From Acidobacteriaceae bacterium (GTDB lineage: Bacteria > Acidobacteriota > Terriglobia > Terriglobales > Acidobacteriaceae): a stretch of DNA of 14,895 nt. Below are positions 13,642-14,895 of this stretch, in pieces. Within the stretch, counting starts at the first letter, position 1. Each line of letters begins with the position of its first letter. Under the pieces are notes generated by a model. It made no database searches. It saw nothing but the letters and a program-made list of their open reading frames with translations, and had not been told where the DNA came from. The stretch covers positions 1-14,895 of the forward strand of contig PLUJ01000185.1 in the NCBI GenBank assembly GCA_003165455.1, written 5' to 3'. Both the position numbers and the translations under genes were made by a program.

Positions 13642-14895
13642 ATGGTTAGGGTAGGTTCAGGATATATTTCGTTAGTCATTCTCACCTTAGCTGTCGGGTT
13701 GAGCACCGCAAGTCGTGCGCAAAGCGAGCAGCCGTCCAGCACTAACCCTTCCAGCGCCAATCCCGCCCCTTCAGCAGTTGCTCCGGCTGGCGCTCAAGCT
13801 CCCGCTGCCCAAGCCGCTCCCACTGGCGATCAGGTGGATCCTCTGAAGCGTGCACCGAACGAGAAGCAGAAAAAACAGCAAAAGCGAAACCTCAATGTCG
13901 AACTCAGCAAGACTTACAAAAAGTGGCTGAACGAGGACGTGATCTGGATTATCACCGACGAGGAGCGCGCCGCGTTTAAGCAGCTATCGAATGATGAGGA
14001 ACGCGACAACTTTATCGAAGCTTTCTGGCAGCGCCGAGATCCTACCCCCGATACCGAGGAGAACGAATACAAAGAAGAGCACTACCGGCGCATCGCCTAC
14101 TCCAACGAGCATTTCGCAGCCGGAATCCCTGGCTGGAAGAGCGATCGCGGCCGCATGTACATCATGTACGGTCCGGCGGATGAAATCGATTCTCATCCTT
14201 CCGGTGGTTCGTATGAGCGGCCCATGGAAGAAGGCGGCGGCGAAACTTCCACATTCCCGTTTGAAGACTGGCGATATCGCTATTTGGAAGGCATCGGGCA
14301 GGAAGTCATCATCGAGTTTGTCGATACTTGCATGTGCGGCGACTATCACATGACGATTGACCGCTCGGAAAAAGACGCCCTGAAAAATACCCCCAATGCG
14401 GGATTAACGCTTTACGAGCAGATGGGGATGGCCAGTAAGACGGATCGATTCACCGGCAACGGACTTGAGCAGTTGGGCGCGGGTCCGCAGAGTGCAAGTC
14501 AAGCCACGAAAGAGTTTGACCGTTTGGAACAGTTTGCCAAACTGCAGGCTCCTCCGCCGGTCAAGTTCAAGGATCTGGAAGAAATCGTCAACACCAAGCT
14601 CCTCACCAACTTGATGCCATTCGACGTTCGTTCCGACTTTGTGAAGGTAACCGGCGATACCGTTCTGGTGCCGATCACCATCCAGATGAAATATCGGGAC
14701 ATTACGTTCGCCAACAAGGACGGAGTGCAACGCGGTACGGTGAATATTTTTGGACGCGTAAGTACGTTGACAGGACGCGTGGTGCAGACGTTCGAGGACA
14801 CCGCTCAGGTCGATGTTCCAGCCGAACTCCTGCCTAAAACGGCGGAGAACTCGTCGGTTTATTGGAAGGCGCTTCCGCTGCGTCCAGGCCGCTAG
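13642..14895 (+). CDS. Secreted GWxTD-domain protein, probably C-terminally short
   Basis: This is a protein of 417 residues with a signal peptide (MVRVGSGYISLVILTLAVGLSTASRAQ). A Pro/Ala/Ser-rich stretch (about 28-68) and a Lys/Gln-rich segment follow. The GWxTD domain is at about residues 93-180: KKWLNEDVIWIITDEERAAF, FIEAFWQRRDPTPDTEENEYKEEHYRRIAYSNEHF and GRMYIMYGPADEI. A Cys pair (C230, C232) lies in EFVDTCMCGDYHM. The family is found in Acidobacteriota and Bacteroidota and its role is unknown; an envelope function is a guess. I chose ATG 13642 because AGGAG (13627-13631) is ten bases upstream and the signal peptide starts there; the frame opens at 13492 without such marks. The stop TAG is the last codon of the window, after YWKALPLRPGR. 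From memory, relatives continue past this point with another beta-rich region, so the gene may be cut short. Confidence 0.85.
   Translation: MVRVGSGYISLVILTLAVGLSTASRAQSEQPSSTNPSSANPAPSAVAPAGAQAPAAQAAPTGDQVDPLKRAPNEKQKKQQKRNLNVELSKTYKKWLNEDVIWIITDEERAAFKQLSNDEERDNFIEAFWQRRDPTPDTEENEYKEEHYRRIAYSNEHFAAGIPGWKSDRGRMYIMYGPADEIDSHPSGGSYERPMEEGGGETSTFPFEDWRYRYLEGIGQEVIIEFVDTCMCGDYHMTIDRSEKDALKNTPNAGLTLYEQMGMASKTDRFTGNGLEQLGAGPQSASQATKEFDRLEQFAKLQAPPPVKFKDLEEIVNTKLLTNLMPFDVRSDFVKVTGDTVLVPITIQMKYRDITFANKDGVQRGTVNIFGRVSTLTGRVVQTFEDTAQVDVPAELLPKTAENSSVYWKALPLRPGR

Overview
The window reads as a piece of the chromosome of an acidobacterium, probably of the Koribacter/Terriglobia type. This is an inference. 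It rests on the layout murC ... ftsQ-ftsA-ftsZ with no murB or ddl between murC and ftsQ, on a secreted GWxTD-domain protein (a family I associate with Acidobacteriota and Bacteroidota), and on the moderately high GC content. No rRNA, tRNA, CRISPR array, transposase or phage gene is visible.

Layout. Bases 1-6538 (+) are the distal end of a division and cell wall (dcw) cluster. It holds the 3' part of murC, an interruption of about 1.4 kb, then ftsQ, ftsA and ftsZ. The interruption carries a ribbon-helix-helix (RHH) regulator overlapping a 61-residue helical protein, with a perfect inverted repeat just upstream, followed by a membrane-anchored helical protein of unknown function and a GC-rich hairpin. 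Bases 6539-6991 are a gene-free stretch with several inverted and direct repeats. Bases 6992-8329 (+) encode a compact stand-alone penicillin-binding transpeptidase. Bases 8561-10876 (+) encode a membrane diguanylate cyclase with MHYT, PAS, GAF and GGDEF domains. Convergent to it on the minus strand are a MacA/HlyD-type adaptor (11808-13205) and a MacB/LolD-type ABC ATPase (10908-11651), with no permease gene beside them. A divergent promoter region then leads to a GWxTD protein (+) whose stop codon is the last three bases of the window.

How the genes fit together. MurC makes UDP-MurNAc-L-Ala, a peptidoglycan precursor. FtsZ forms the cytokinetic ring, FtsA ties it to the membrane, and FtsQ links it to the periplasmic part of the divisome. 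The transpeptidase next to ftsZ would crosslink peptidoglycan. The diguanylate cyclase and the adaptor/ATPase pair look like separate transcription units for signalling and for export or lipoprotein release.

The most unusual points are: the RHH/coiled-coil pair with its palindromic operator inside the dcw cluster; a cationic Lys/Ala/Ser-rich tail of about 150 residues on FtsQ; a transpeptidase whose only cysteines after the membrane segment all sit at active-site motifs; the missing ABC permease; and a GWxTD protein that seems to stop early exactly at the window edge. I did not find a clearly new multi-gene system. The RHH pair is the best candidate for one.
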